A DNA stretch of 64,000 nucleotides from Rhododendron vialii (Eukaryota; Streptophyta; Magnoliopsida; Ericales; Ericaceae), in contig NC_080564.1 of the NCBI RefSeq assembly GCF_030253575.1, positions 6,802,501 to 6,866,500 of the forward strand. The letters are read 5' to 3'. This document shows, piece after piece, positions 45,419 to 56,498 of the stretch. The notes below the pieces were generated by a model, which had not been told where the DNA came from, did not search any database, and saw only the letters and a program-made list of their open reading frames with translations. Position numbers and translations under genes: made by a program. The stretch's first letter is position 1. The number at the start of each line of letters is the position of its first letter.

Positions 45419-47250
45419 TGAAGCAATCTCTTTATCGTATTTCTTGTCTCGATGAAAATTGGTTTTCTAGTTGCGAGATAAAGAGAAAGTTGATGGTCGG
45501 AGTTGATCATTTTAAGAGGGATCCGAAGAAGGGTTTTGAGTTCCTGCAGAGGATGCAACTTTTGCCTGAAAAGCTTGACAAGACGGGATTGGGTAAGAGT
45601 CTTGTTGGAGATTTCTTGGCAAACCTCGACGAATTCTGTATCCGAGTGCTTGATGAATTTGTTGGATTGTTCGATTTTCAAGAAATGAATTTGGATGCTG
45701 CGTTGCGCGTTTTCTTGGAAACTTTCTGATTACCCGGGGAATCACGCAAGATGCGGAGGGTGTTAGAGGCATTTGCAGAGAGGTATTACGAGCAATTGCT
45801 GCACATTCTAGCGAATAAAGATGTTGCGTTCGTGTTGTAGTGTTCTCTCATAATGCTTAGCACAGATCAAGAAGAAGATGACTGAGGAAGATTTTATCCG
45901 CAACCATCGGCGCATAAATTGGGGCAATGATCTGCCACGAGAGTACGTGATAGGTGCTGAAAAGCACCCATTTTATCTGTCTAATCTACGTTTTGTCGGT
46001 CCATTTATATTGTTACTTGATACTCCATATTTTAGCGTTTTGTGGTGTTTGTAGGCCTTGGAGACCGACAGTGCAAAAACGTGTAAATTAAAAGGTCTTT
46101 GCGAAGGGTTGCCACAAAGATTAATTGGCTAGCATTTATTCGGTTGAGAAAATTGATCAAATACATCAAGTGGCCAGCTTATTAATTCAATTGGTGTGTC
46201 GAAATTATCACGGGGAAGTCATGTAGAGAAGCACCCAATAAATTACCATGCGGTTAAAGGCCATATTTGGTATGATTGGGCATTACGGCAAATTTAGTCC
46301 AAGGATTGCATAGATCTAGAATAAGTTTTGGGTTTGGCAGTGGGCCCGAATGAATATAATATCACAAGGCAGCAACTCTACGAGGGGAGCAAGGGTTTTT
46401 GCTCGGGGACTACGGATTCCACGATAGAAGGAAAGAGCGGCTGCTACGACAAGAGCCCACGGCCGGCTAACCCCCTTGTCTAGGGGAAGATGAAACTTCA
46501 TATCAAGTAACTCTGTTTATGAGTAAAATTTTGGTTTATTATTCGGATCAATTGTATGACTAAGAATTCGTTTTGTTTTGATCATACGGAATGATTTTTA
46601 ATGGTTTTAATCTATTGAATATTTGTATGAGCGCTTTCAAATACGAGTTATACAATGGCTTTCATTGGTTGTGATTGAAGTTCTGAGATAGATTATGCTC
46701 GTAAAACGGATCGTGCCGTTAGGTGGCCTGACCGTGACGGTCCGTGCTATGGGATAATCTATGTTTTTTAACAACGCAATTATTTTCTTGACGATTATCG
46801 AAAGAGATTGCAAATCCTAGCGATAATCCCTTCTGATTCGAATAGTTAAACCTAGCCTATGTATTTAGTTGTTACGTGGTTGGAGTGGATTCGAAACCCT
46901 AGATCTTTTCCTCCACCGTTTGTAAATCTTTAATTGAATTGTTCTTTAGTTTAATTAGCTCTTCAAAACAAATCAACTAATCAATCTTTATTTTTTCTGA
47001 ATTAATCTAGAAGTTGATCGAATTATAGTAACTTAGCCAAACTGTCTCTACGGATCAACACTCGGTCTTGACCACTACTATATGGAGTAGTAGTTAACTC
47101 CAAGCTTTTATAAATTTATTTTTGACACAAAACGACGCGGTTAGTACCTTTCTGAACTTTACCACTTTGTATGTCAGACTGAGATACGCCTGACCCCTCG
47201 TCAGGGTTCTGGCTTTCCAATCATGACGAGAAGCCATTGGATTGGTATGA
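45419..47250 (+). pseudogene. GNOM-type ARF-GEF Sec7-domain pseudogene, split by an LTR
   Basis: The translation follows the Sec7 domain of plant GNOM/GNL exchange factors: KRKLMVGVDHFKRDPKKGFEFLQ, LVGDFLANLDEFCIRVLDEF, DFQEMNLDAALRVFLETF, then LPGESRKMRRVLEAFAERYYEQ and MTEEDFIRNHRRIN. Breaks are a TGA at 45727-45729 where the family has Arg (consistent with CGA to TGA decay), a TAG at 45838-45840, a frameshift and deletion near 45866-45872, and a gap where the family has a SVACFFRYTAG-like block. The frame LPREY stops at 45947, where an LTR begins. After the LTR, at 47144, it resumes in order as YLSELYHFVCQTEIRLTPRQGSGFPIMTRSHW, then meets another stop near 47234. Only the Sec7 region is present, and it cannot make an active exchange factor. 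Confidence 0.88.
45948..47143 (+). mobile_element. Solo LTR inserted in the Sec7 pseudogene
   Basis: Starts TGATAGGTGCTG and ends GCGGTTA. The flanks GTACG (45943-45947) and GTACC (47144-47148) differ at one base, and the host reading order resumes exactly after it, which fixes the borders. The CA end is mutated to TA. Length is 1196 bp. It is a relative of the LTR-like sequence at 18092. No coding region is present. Confidence 0.8.
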
Positions 47251-47618
47251 GCATATAGTTCGGAGCAACAAGCGAAAGCAAACAACTGCTATGATTCAAA
47301 TAACCAAACGCCCAAAATAACTCATGTTTCTGATCCACGTACATCAGTACAAGACCACCTTAATTTGGAAGATCAGCACTGCTTAGTGCTTCCACTTAAA
47401 AGATGCATTCCTCTCTATCAAACGGCGAAATCATTTCTTGCCAAAAGAAAAGTTGAAGGCCTGCAGTTTAAAGAAGGAAACCATCAACATAAAAGCTATC
47501 AGCACTTGAAAACTGAAGCCAGAAACCCCACAACCTAAACGACAAAATTTTCAAAGAAACTCATGTTAGTACACATACATCGACATAATAGTGCAAAGCC
47601 CTTGCGAAATGAGCTTCG
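47251..47618. other. Probable 3' flank of the glycosyltransferase gene
   Basis: AT-rich, likely to contain the 3' UTR of the minus-strand gene. A stretch at about 47455-47500 (aaggcctgcagtttaaagaa, then ccatcaacataaaagctatc) resembles the C-terminal coding end at about 47640-47680. It could be a decayed partial duplicate of the last codons. Confidence 0.4.
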
Positions 47619-49007
47619 TCAAGGCGATGTCATCCCTAAAAGTCCTTGCAGTTTCTGAACGAAACTATCAATGTAAGAGCTATCAAGACTTTTCCTTGAC
47701 AAGAACTCACTCAACTTAGCGCGGTTGGCTCTTACCTTCTTCCCAACCTCACTATCAACCTCCATTACCAATCTTATTGCCTTGCATACACCTTCACTGG
47801 TAAACAACCCGTCTTCCTTGTCTCTCTCGACCTCCACTCCAACCTCCAAGTCTCCGCTCATCAACCTCGAATTGATAATTTGATCACCATACTGTGGGAT
47901 TAGCACCAATTCACACTCATTTATCACAGCCTCCAATAAAGAACCATAACCACAGTGTGTCACATTGCACCCCACAGAGGAGTGTGCCAAAATTAATTGT
48001 TGCTGGACCCAACCACCATAAACTATCCCTCTTCCTTGAGTTCTTTCTAAAAAACCAGTCGGCAATATGTTTTCGATCTTTTCTGCCCCTAGAGGTAGTT
48101 TTAGGGCAGCAAAGAATGGCATACCACTGAGCTCCAAACCCAGAACCAGTTCTTGAAACTGCTCCTTCCCTAGTCTACACTCGCTTCCAAGGGAACAGAA
48201 AATCACCGTTTTGGGTTCAAAACTTCCCAGCCACTTTTCCCATCGTTCTTCCAGGGTTGCAGCGGGTGGTGGATCCGGCATGACCGGGCCCGCCAGAATA
48301 ACTGTTTTTTTGTACTGCTTTTCAATGTAATCACAGAAACGCCCTTCAATTTCCGTACAAGTTTTGAAACTTATGGCATCACAATCACTGCGGGAGATAG
48401 AAAGACGTTCCGCGAAGGTTATTCCACTACCAAATTTGTTTACTCCTAGACCAACTGGGGCAAGAGCTTCATATGAAGCTAACTTGATGGATGAGGCAGG
48501 GTAACCTGGTGGTTGTTTCATAAATTCAGATTGTGCCCACTGTTTTTCATGGAGTTTTCTCCCCGGGACAAACAGGTAAGCCGATGCTGCAGGGCTAACG
48601 ACAGAATAATGTACAGATTTAATGCCCAAACGACGAGCTAAGGCTGGTATCCAGTGAGCCAAATCAAAGAATACAAAGTGGGGTTTGAGATGTTTCAGAG
48701 AAGCTTCAATGGAGGGTTGTGTAAGATCCATCGCAGTCATGATTAGAGGATGCAACACATACGAAACATCTGTGGTTGTTTCAGCACCATGAGGGAGGCC
48801 ATCGACGTGTGGAACAGTGACTGGAATAAAGGTGATGAGGTCTGGGTGAAGATTCAAATGATCAAACTTGGGTATTGTATTTGTGGGTATGAAGAAAGAA
48901 ATCCTGTGGCCCCTTTGGGCAAGCTTGTTGGAGATGTTGATGTATGGGATTAGGTGCCCCATGGCAAACCATGGCAGCATAGCTACCTGAAATGTTTTCT
49001 TCGACAT
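47619..49007 (-). CDS. UDP-glycosyltransferase, UGT79/UGT91-like
   Basis: A single exon of 462 aa, close to the usual length for plant family-1 glycosyltransferases. The N-terminal acceptor domain has the likely catalytic His18 (PWFAMGHLIPY) and a partner Asp115 (FFDLAHW). The PSPG box that binds the UDP-sugar spans residues 333-376 (WVQQQLILAHSSVGC...PQYGDQ) and ends in DQ, which in the family usually goes with UDP-glucose. The box carries GYGSLLEA where relatives have GSGSLxEA. AMGHLIPY, GGDL-like SGDLEVGVEV and EDGLFT place it with the UGT79/91 branch. That branch often adds a second sugar to flavonoid or terpenoid glycosides; the substrate cannot be read from sequence. It is cytosolic, as no signal peptide is seen. 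The start is the first ATG of the frame, giving the standard N-terminus. Confidence 0.92.
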   Translation of the reverse strand: MSKKTFQVAMLPWFAMGHLIPYINISNKLAQRGHRISFFIPTNTIPKFDHLNLHPDLITFIPVTVPHVDGLPHGAETTTDVSYVLHPLIMTAMDLTQPSIEASLKHLKPHFVFFDLAHWIPALARRLGIKSVHYSVVSPAASAYLFVPGRKLHEKQWAQSEFMKQPPGYPASSIKLASYEALAPVGLGVNKFGSGITFAERLSISRSDCDAISFKTCTEIEGRFCDYIEKQYKKTVILAGPVMPDPPPAATLEERWEKWLGSFEPKTVIFCSLGSECRLGKEQFQELVLGLELSGMPFFAALKLPLGAEKIENILPTGFLERTQGRGIVYGGWVQQQLILAHSSVGCNVTHCGYGSLLEAVINECELVLIPQYGDQIINSRLMSGDLEVGVEVERDKEDGLFTSEGVCKAIRLVMEVDSEVGKKVRANRAKLSEFLSRKSLDSSYIDSFVQKLQGLLGMTSP

Positions 49008-51699
49008 ATGTAGATCTTGTGACAGAATACCTAATTTTGGAGGCTATTGTAGGCAGGTCAGGACCTCAATTATTGGCAACTTTTCTTTTAGCCTCCTGAT
49101 TTAGAAGATCCTTCAATGCTTGCATCAAACAAGGAAAACAAAATTAAGAAAGAAACAAGGATACAAAGAAAGAAAGAGCTCTCAGGAGGAACTTCTTTAT
49201 TTTATTTTTTTTTGCATGGCCTATCAGGAGGAACTTGATTCCATTCCAAATTACCGGGGAAAAAAATCATCAAACTATCATACATGAAGGGTTATGGGAC
49301 ATAAACAGAGGGCAGTACAATAAGAATATTTCAATTTTCAGCACAAAACTTCATAGGAAAATCATCAAACTAATGTCACATAGTTGGACCCCTAAACGCT
49401 TGAACAAACTCTCTTGTAGGCTATGCTCGTCAAGTCTTCCTGCCGATTTTTTCAAAATTTTCTTCTCAAGGAGCATTTTTAAATATTTCTTTCCAAAGTG
49501 GAACTTTTTGACGGTGAGAAGTGAGATAAGAAATGAGAGCCCTTACTCACCAAATCTCACCATTTTTTTGAGGGAAATTGGAAGATCTAATCAAAAAATT
49601 CCATTTTTATACTTTCTCTCCATTTCTCACCATCCAAATGGGCTGTTAAAAAGAAACTGAGAGAAAAGATGAGCTTGTGTTTGAAAATTTCTGTAGTCTT
49701 CTTTAAGAACCAAAAAAGAAGGAATTTTTTTAAAATTTTTCCCTTCCTTTCCACTTCTTTTCGCAAATTTCAAACATAGCCTAAACTTAATTGATCCAAT
49801 AATAGGCGTTATTGTAAACAAACCATTTCACTTTTTTTTGCATACAAGCACAACGAAATTTACCGGATCAAGCTAATTTTCTTTTCTTGTTTAACAGACA
49901 ATCTACACGTCGATATTCAACTGGGGAGATCCGAGCCGCTCATTGATGAGATGAAATCTAGACAATTGAATTGCCGAACGAATGGCTCGGATCCCGCACA
50001 CCAACATCCCCAAAAAGAAACGGTCTAGAAGATCTACACATCATAATATCATTGCCCACAACAATGAAGGGTCGCTCCCATGGATCTGGAAAGTTGCCAA
50101 CTTTTTTCCCAATATCGTATACATCAGCGAGGTTAGTACGTTAGTTCACGTGGGGTCAGAGGCTGTTCATAATTCCAAACCCCAAACCGTCTCTCATGGG
50201 GCTCAAACCATGCCTCCACCGAGGGAGGAGTACCAATTGACCGACAAAAGATTGCCCCCTTCCAAAGTTGACTTTTTACCAAACAAATTAAAGTCTTTTT
50301 CAAGAAGATTTGATTGCAGCAACGACAGGTTTTTGAAAGTACCTTAAGCTGAGAGAGATACGGGGGGAGCTGCGGGGGAAACTGAGGTGTAAAGACAGAG
50401 AGATGAAGAATGAAGCGGACCTGCGCAGAGATTCAGAGGGTTGCTGTTTCTGAGAGCATCTCCTCCTCTGGGTGTTTCAAATTTGGTTTGTTTGTGTGTT
50501 AGTGGTTGTTGATTTTCCCCAAGTTGTGAGCAAGGAGACCCCTTGCGAGTGACCCCCCAGTCTGAGCAGTTCCTTCCTTCAGATGGCCATTGAAATGTCC
50601 TCTTTTCTTCTTTTTTTTTACTCCTTTTATTTTGATTTGTTTGTCCAATTTTGGATTTTCAACTTATTAAAGAAATCAAGTCTAATTTATTAATTTAAAA
50701 ATTTACATAATCTTATCTATTGATTTTAAAATTAGACAGTCAATTTGAGATTTTCATAAGTTAAAAAGAGGACAAACAAATCAGGACAGAAGAATTGTAT
50801 TTAATGATAGAAAATAAACTTACATAAACTAGGAATTAAAAGTTGAGAAAATCATTTTAATAGTTATTTACGGAGTTAATCGCGATTGTTCAAAAGTCCT
50901 GGATGGTCAGAAGATGTTATTGAAACTTTTTTATTACAATCCGGACCATTCAAAACACTTTTGAACGATCACAATTTTGGTTACTACAATAAAAAACTTG
51001 TTCATGGCGGAGCCATAAGTTTCCCTTTTAAAAGTTTTTATGGGGTAAAGCAGTCCCTGTTTGTTAGTAACATACCCAAGGTGAATACAATGAATTTTTT
51101 TTTTCCAATTCTATAATACATTAGCAGGTGTTAGAGTTAGCATAGAAAGATCCAGAGGCTATCCAAAGCTCTGACTCCCAAAGTCCATCCCTCATATGGG
51201 TCAAACCGAGGCCTCCACTAAAGGGGAAAGAAGATAACCAACCGAACTAGCTTCTCTGAATACAATGATTGAATGATGTGTAATTGTATCCTGTTCCTTG
51301 TCTTTTATTATCAAAACATAACGTACCCAAGGTGAATACATGCATGGGAGATTTTCCATTGTTAGAAAAAAACCATAATCAACTTGGTAGATTATAAAGG
51401 ACCCAAAAAAAAAAAAAAACTTTTTAGAATAAAAATAAAAATAAAAAAACTTGTTAGATAGGGTTCACGTGGATTTGCAACACTTATCATTTTTGTGTTC
51501 TTTTTGGTGTCTCTGGCATGTGGTGTCTGACCCCCTTATATTATCTACCTGTGCCCCACAAAAATATGCTATAAATAAGGGTGTAGGGACACCACATGGC
51601 AGTGCTCTAATACCACCAAATAATTTGTCTCCTAGTTATTGTATGCTTTTGGGTGCCAAAGTAGGATATAATTTACGTTGATGATAAAATAGAAAATAA
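49008..51699. other. Intergenic, no gene seen
   Basis: Begins with the likely promoter side of the glycosyltransferase gene. Several frames (49235-49660, 49982-50347) show no domain. A short inverted repeat, ttgttcaaaagt against acttttgaacgatc, lies at about 50886-50975. Confidence 0.4.
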
Positions 51700-52219
51700 A
51701 AGAGTATGATATACGTTTATCACTTTTGCAGAAATGCTATAGTACATAGTTGTTGGAACAAAGTAATGTTATGAATAAAGGATTAAGCTAGATTCAACTC
51801 GCACCACACAAAAATCTAATTTAAAAGGCAACAAGGCATTAATAAATAAGTTGGTTTCGTTTTCGAATATGATTTTGTTTAATTTCTAAAAGAGTATGAT
51901 TATGACACTAAATGAAGATAGGACAAGCAGACACCCATTTAAAGAAGATAAGTAGCGGACACCCTCGAAACCTGCAGAAACAACCATCCACTATGAGTCA
52001 TTTTTGTCAAAAACTTTTAAATTTTTTTTGAAGGGCTTTCTAATTTTGTGTCGTTATCATTGAATGCGGCCAAAGGAAGCAAGCACTAGTCCACCAGGCT
52101 AGTGCTAACCATGTCACTGTCGTCCCACCAGCTAGCTAATGAATAGAATGGTTATAGTTCTTCATTGTTCATGATCAGCAGGAGACAGAATAAACCATCC
52201 TTGTGGCCTGGCCGGACTC

Positions 52220-52400
52220 CATGCCTCCTTGGGGCACCTACAAACTTAATTAACGACGGCCTCGTTGGCTCGTTCGCGATCATATAATGGGCGGTGGGTC
52301 ACGGGTTTTCACAGAAACATGCAAGCAAATTCCAGTGCCATGGCTGAAATTTGGGCATTAATTGATGGATTGCTTTCAACTTGCTCGATCTCGCAAAAAA
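52220..52400 (+). pseudogene. RNase H-type retroelement fragment, copy 1
   Basis: A degraded version of the better preserved fragment at 60190-60330. It shows GTPTN, then a disrupted GLxRD and GxWVTGFHRN, then MAEIWALIDG in another frame. These are pieces of the RNase H domain found at the end of plant LINEs. Frameshifted and disrupted by the MITE at 52410. Confidence 0.6.
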
Positions 52401-52409
52401 TATCATGAG

Positions 52410-52717
52410 CAGTGGCGGAGCCAGGATTTTCGATAAGTGGGATCAGAAATTTGAACTATGTGTAATTTATGAACGGAAACCCTTGATTTGTTTTGAGGAA
52501 CGAATAAACTAACGCTACGTTTGGGAATTTTGTGGGTAGAGATTCTATTTTCACTCTTTTTTTCCTTAAGTACAAAACCCTTATATTGACTGAGGCAAAA
52601 TAAAATTTTAAAGTGCAGTCAAATTACTAAAAATGAGGTAAAAATTATACATATCTCTATGAAAATTTAGCAGACAGTGGGGTCGGCTGCCCACCCTTCT
52701 ATATCCCTCTGCCACTG
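52410..52717. mobile_element. hAT MITE, 308 bp, with empty site in copy 2
   Basis: The ends are CAGTGGCGGAGCC and GGCAGTGG on the complement (…gccactg at 52717), the classic CAGTGGCGGA-type plant hAT terminus. The flanks ATCATGAG (52402-52409) and ATCAGGAG (52718-52725) match at 7 of 8. The partner copy reads a single atcaggag at about 60359, so the insertion came after the duplication or was lost there. Confidence 0.88.
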
Positions 52718-53350
52718 ATCAGGAGGCTATAGCTAGATGTGGAGGAGATGGATGCTTTTGGTCATAACCCAACTACTAGTGCAACAAAAAATAGCTCATC
52801 ATCCACTTAGTAAATAGTAATTAATATCATCTTCGATTGCATGTTACTCATAGCGCAATTTGACGCAGTAGCCATCAAACATGTCCACCGTAAGGCATAA
52901 AGCAAACAATGTACGGATGCACTAACCAAAGACATGTACACCCCAACCTCACGCGGTTGAGGATTTTTTGGTTATCTTAGGTACAGAGATTAAAAACCTA
53001 AATGTACATGCAAGACTCAACACAAAACTAGCTAGGAATACCAATTGTGGCATTAAAATTCAACCTTACGCTTATTCCATTTGGTTCCTCCTTAAATTTA
53101 TTTTCTAGATCAACTACATTGCCATCAATTCACAGAATTGGAGGTTATGGTGGGTTGATGTTCATGACCCTAACGACTTTACCAATAATAATGACGTTTT
53201 GTCTTTAATAAATTCATGGACTATTAACTGGGATCCAAATCCATCCTAAAACGTCAAGTCATTTATAAATTAAAATAAAGCACTTACATGCACAATTTTC
53301 AAAAGAATTTTACACCAATTTAAATAACAAATTGAGTGCAAATAAATTTA

Positions 53351-54462
53351 GGAGAGGGATAATGCCACGATTGTTTTGTTTAATGCCACGACATTTATCT
53401 CCATTTGTCGTTTCTACCCTCAAGTTCTCTGCTTCTCTCTCATATTTATTTCTTCTTTAACCTTCCTCCCTCCCCCTCTCTCTCTCTGCCGAGTGGTTTC
53501 TTCTCTCCTCATCTCTGTATCTCAAGTTCTCAACTCATCTCTCTCTCTCCCCTCATACTGTCAAATAGAAGCCACAAGAAATATGTAAAACTTGAATCGT
53601 TTAAGACTTGAAGACCAAATTTTGTATCTCATGAAAAATGGGACAATTGTAAATCAAAACGTGAGAGATAAGAAGAAAGTTGAAAATTGCTGAAAGACAT
53701 AGTGGTAATGTTTGTTTGGGTGTGATATTCTGTTTCACTCTCCTCTTCTTCGTCTTTGTGGAGGGGGGCAATTTAACAACTTAATTGAATAGAGGAGTGT
53801 AGGTTTGATACTTTTGGGATAAAAAACTGATGTTTTTTCCTCTAGTATTCTACTTGCATGTGAAAGTATAGATTAGGAGTTAGTGATTGGGTTAGCTATA
53901 TTCCTTTCATTAAGAGGGGCAAATAAAAATAGAGGATCGATCACAAAAGCAATTCAAAAGGGACGGTGATCAGGGTCTACGAGGGGATCTAGGGAGGGTC
54001 ATCTTTTTTTATTGGAGATTCATGGCGAGTGAAATCAAAGGAGAGCCCAAGAGACAACAAAAAGAAGAAGTGGGTTTGCCTGACTCAGAGAGAGAGAGAG
54101 AAGGGGGGAAGCATGAAGCAGATATGAGAGAGAGGAGAAATTTTTCAGTGCCGGGTGGGCACGGGACACGTGGTGCCCGTGCCCATCTCGGCCATCCAAT
54201 GAAGTGTTGAATGGCTCAGATCTGTTCGGCTGCCGAGGGGTATTTTAGTCATTTCACACTTTAAAATTGCCGAACAGATTTGAGCCGTCGAACACTTCAT
54301 TGGACGGCCGAGATTGGGCACGGGCACCACGTGTCCCGTGCCCACCCGACACTGAAAATTTTCTCGATCGAGAGCGAGAGAGAGGGTGACTGAGGGTAAA
54401 GTTGAGAGAAAAACTTACATGTCGTGGCATTATCAAAAGTGCTCGTGGCATTAGCGCTGTCC
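53351..54462. mobile_element. Mutator-type TIR element, 1112 bp, non-autonomous
   Basis: Ends GGAGAGGGATAATGCCACGA and (complement) GGACAGCGCTAATGCCACGA match at about 17 of 20. Each end holds a second inner copy of taatgccacga. The flanks ATAAATTTA (53342-53350) and ATAAATTAT (54463-54471) match at 7 of 9 and a single site is seen in copy 2 near 61410. A 9-bp duplication points to the Mutator superfamily. No transposase is encoded; a second MITE (54135-54365) lies inside. Confidence 0.8.
54135..54365. mobile_element. Foldback MITE nested in the Mutator-type element, 231 bp
   Basis: Nearly palindromic: gagaaatttttcagtg...cactgaaaattttctc, with arms of about 95 bp containing gtgggcacgggacacgtggt and its complement. 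Same end sequence and length as the element at 20423-20652, but with far better preserved arms. The flanks gagagagag and gatcgagag could be a 9-bp duplication but are low complexity. Confidence 0.75.
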
Positions 54463-54590
54463 ATAAATTATATTGTTATGCATAAAAAATATTTTATTGT
54501 TTAGTTTGAAATTGCGCCTTCTTTTTTTTTTTTTTGTAGTGTAATAAATTTGTAGGACGAAAGAAGTATGACATTAGTTGACTAAACATG

Positions 54591-55700
54591 CAAATGTGCC
54601 GAAAAATTCACGTGCAAATGTGCCGTGAGATTTTTTTAAATCTAATGGCCGAAAATCCTTCGGGACATAAGAGATCGGACCCGATAGTTTTCTAATACTG
54701 TATAACTTGGCTAACAAGTTGCAAAAACTAATTTGTGCATCAGGCTGAGTTTATGAAGCCAGGCTGGCTGTGTAGAAAGTTGATTGCAGCAGCAAAATGA
54801 TCGAGCATACTTTTCATTGACCCGTACAAGAGCATTGATATCTTATGTCCAATGGAAACTGGATTTTAGCACATGGGTGTTAAGACCCATTCGTTTTGGA
54901 ATTTTAGATTTGAATTTATAAGTAATTAGTGTAGAGAGAAAATAGAGTAATTATTAGAAATAGAGGTAACGATTGTAGAGAGATAAAGAGAAAAATAAAA
55001 ATAATGATCGGAGAAAAATAAGATAATGATTAAAATCCAAAATGAACGGGTCCTAGACTTTTCCCAACTCTGCCTATTAGAGCATGTACATCAAGGAATA
55101 TGCATTTTAGCTACAAAATAGTGCACTTTTTTATTTTACCTACTCAAATCTCTCTCAATCCCACGCTAATCCTCTCTACTATCATCTATATCTTTATAAA
55201 ATATTATATTATATTATCCCATCTCTCTTTCCCTCACACTTCATCAGCACAGAGAGAGAGAGAGAGAGAAAACAATAAAATAAAGGATTGCTGGTGAATA
55301 GTAGCTCGGTAGAAGTACCGAGTCATTGGAGCAAAGGTATTTTGTCTGTGTGTTTGACTAGGCTGGTGCAGGGAGTTTTTAAGGGGTTTTCTCTTTATTT
55401 TACCTAATATACTTAGATATACCTAGACTTGTGTACATGCCCTTAAATAGACAAATTGACTATCCTTGCTTCTTCTTCTTTCCTGTTTTTTTTTTGAGAA
55501 TTTGCAGACCATCCTTGCTGTGCCAGCATGTGTTTTGTACCCACATACATTAACTGAGGCCCGTTTCTCTTAGCTTTTCGGATTTTTTTCTTATACAAAT
55601 TTTTTTTTACGTTAGTTAATTTTATGCTAAATTTTTGAAAATTATTGATTTGTCTCAATGATAGGATTTGAAAAAGTAAATTTTTTTTACTTTAACCCAA
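54591..55700 (+). repeat. Segmental duplicate, copy 2 (partner 24240-25300)
   Basis: Collinear with 24240-25300 apart from one insertion in each copy. It adjoins the end of the other duplication, so 51700-55700 is a composite of two duplicated segments. A foldback unit related to that at 23790 lies at about 55560-55820. Confidence 0.85.
55080..55442. mobile_element. Tourist-type (PIF/Harbinger) MITE, 363 bp
   Basis: Ends GAGCATGTACA and (complement) GGGCATGTACA match at 10 of 11. TTA precedes and follows (55077-55079; 55443-55445). The partner copy at about 24825-24833 reads a single tta and no insert, which confirms the borders. A 3-bp TTA duplication is typical of this superfamily. A GA run lies at about 55252-55269. 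Confidence 0.88.
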
Positions 55701-55820
55701 ATGTTTTTTAAAAATTTCCAAGATAAAGCCCAAAAAGCACAAAAGTTTGACATTAGACTAACAAATACGAAAAAAATTGAAAAACGACAAAACTAAAAAA
55801 TAAAAGTTTAGGAGAACAAC

Positions 55821-56493
55821 ATCTGAATATAACCCCGGTTTCAGTATAAAGCCCGTTTATCCCTTTTTGTTTACATGAGAACTAAAAAATCCCAGCCAAA
55901 CAATTTTACTTGCAGATGCATCCTTGAAGGGATTTTGCAGAGTTGTCAAAACGGGATCCATTATCAAAAATTTTTTCAATCTGTGGGGTATTGGGCAACA
56001 CTGCTACAGCCACCAACCAAGAACCGACGGTTTTTGAGTCTTGTACGGATAATCCGAGCCGTTCAATATAAACAAAAAACAATTAGGCAAATAAAAAATC
56101 AACTCAATCTGATATGTGTAATTACTTAATCCAATTTTTCATTTAGATTTCAAAATTTGAGCTGATTTTTCATGAACTCACCTAGGTTTTATTAAAATAA
56201 TTATTGAACGACTCGAATCATCTGTGCCGGACCCAAAGTGAACCCTGCATGACTTCCCAATCGGTGTTCTACTCGTCAGTTACCTTAGCATTTTCGGGTA
56301 TTGGGATATACCAATGCTGTGTCGTAAGTTCGTAACATATTTTAACAGGTGTAAATGTTGGTTGAAAAAATTAGAACCAATATAAAATACGACATTTATT
56401 GAATAAAAATTTCGATGATACAAATTTAGCATCTATGACTATATAACATGACCAAATAAGGAAAAGTATTCGCTCATATCATGGATTTGAGTG
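55821..56493. other. Intergenic, no gene seen
   Basis: AT-rich sequence between the duplicated segment and the next LTR. The 84-codon frame at 55875-56129 shows no domain. Confidence 0.4.
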
Positions 56494-56498
56494 GATAC

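Larger units (their letters stand above)
51700..54590 (+). repeat. Segmental duplicate, copy 1 (partner 59640-61520)
   Basis: Direct duplicate of 59640-61520, with long shared blocks such as gattcaactcgcaccacaca, ggacaagcagacacccattt and ttgatgttcatgaccctaac. Copy 1 carries two extra elements (52410-52717 and 53351-54462). Copy 2 carries one (60524-60907). The duplicate is non-coding apart from RNase H debris. Confidence 0.88.

Noticed and set aside
49235-50347. Frames of 141 and 121 codons
   Set aside because: Translations are low in domain signal and contain no splice context; neither resembles a known family.
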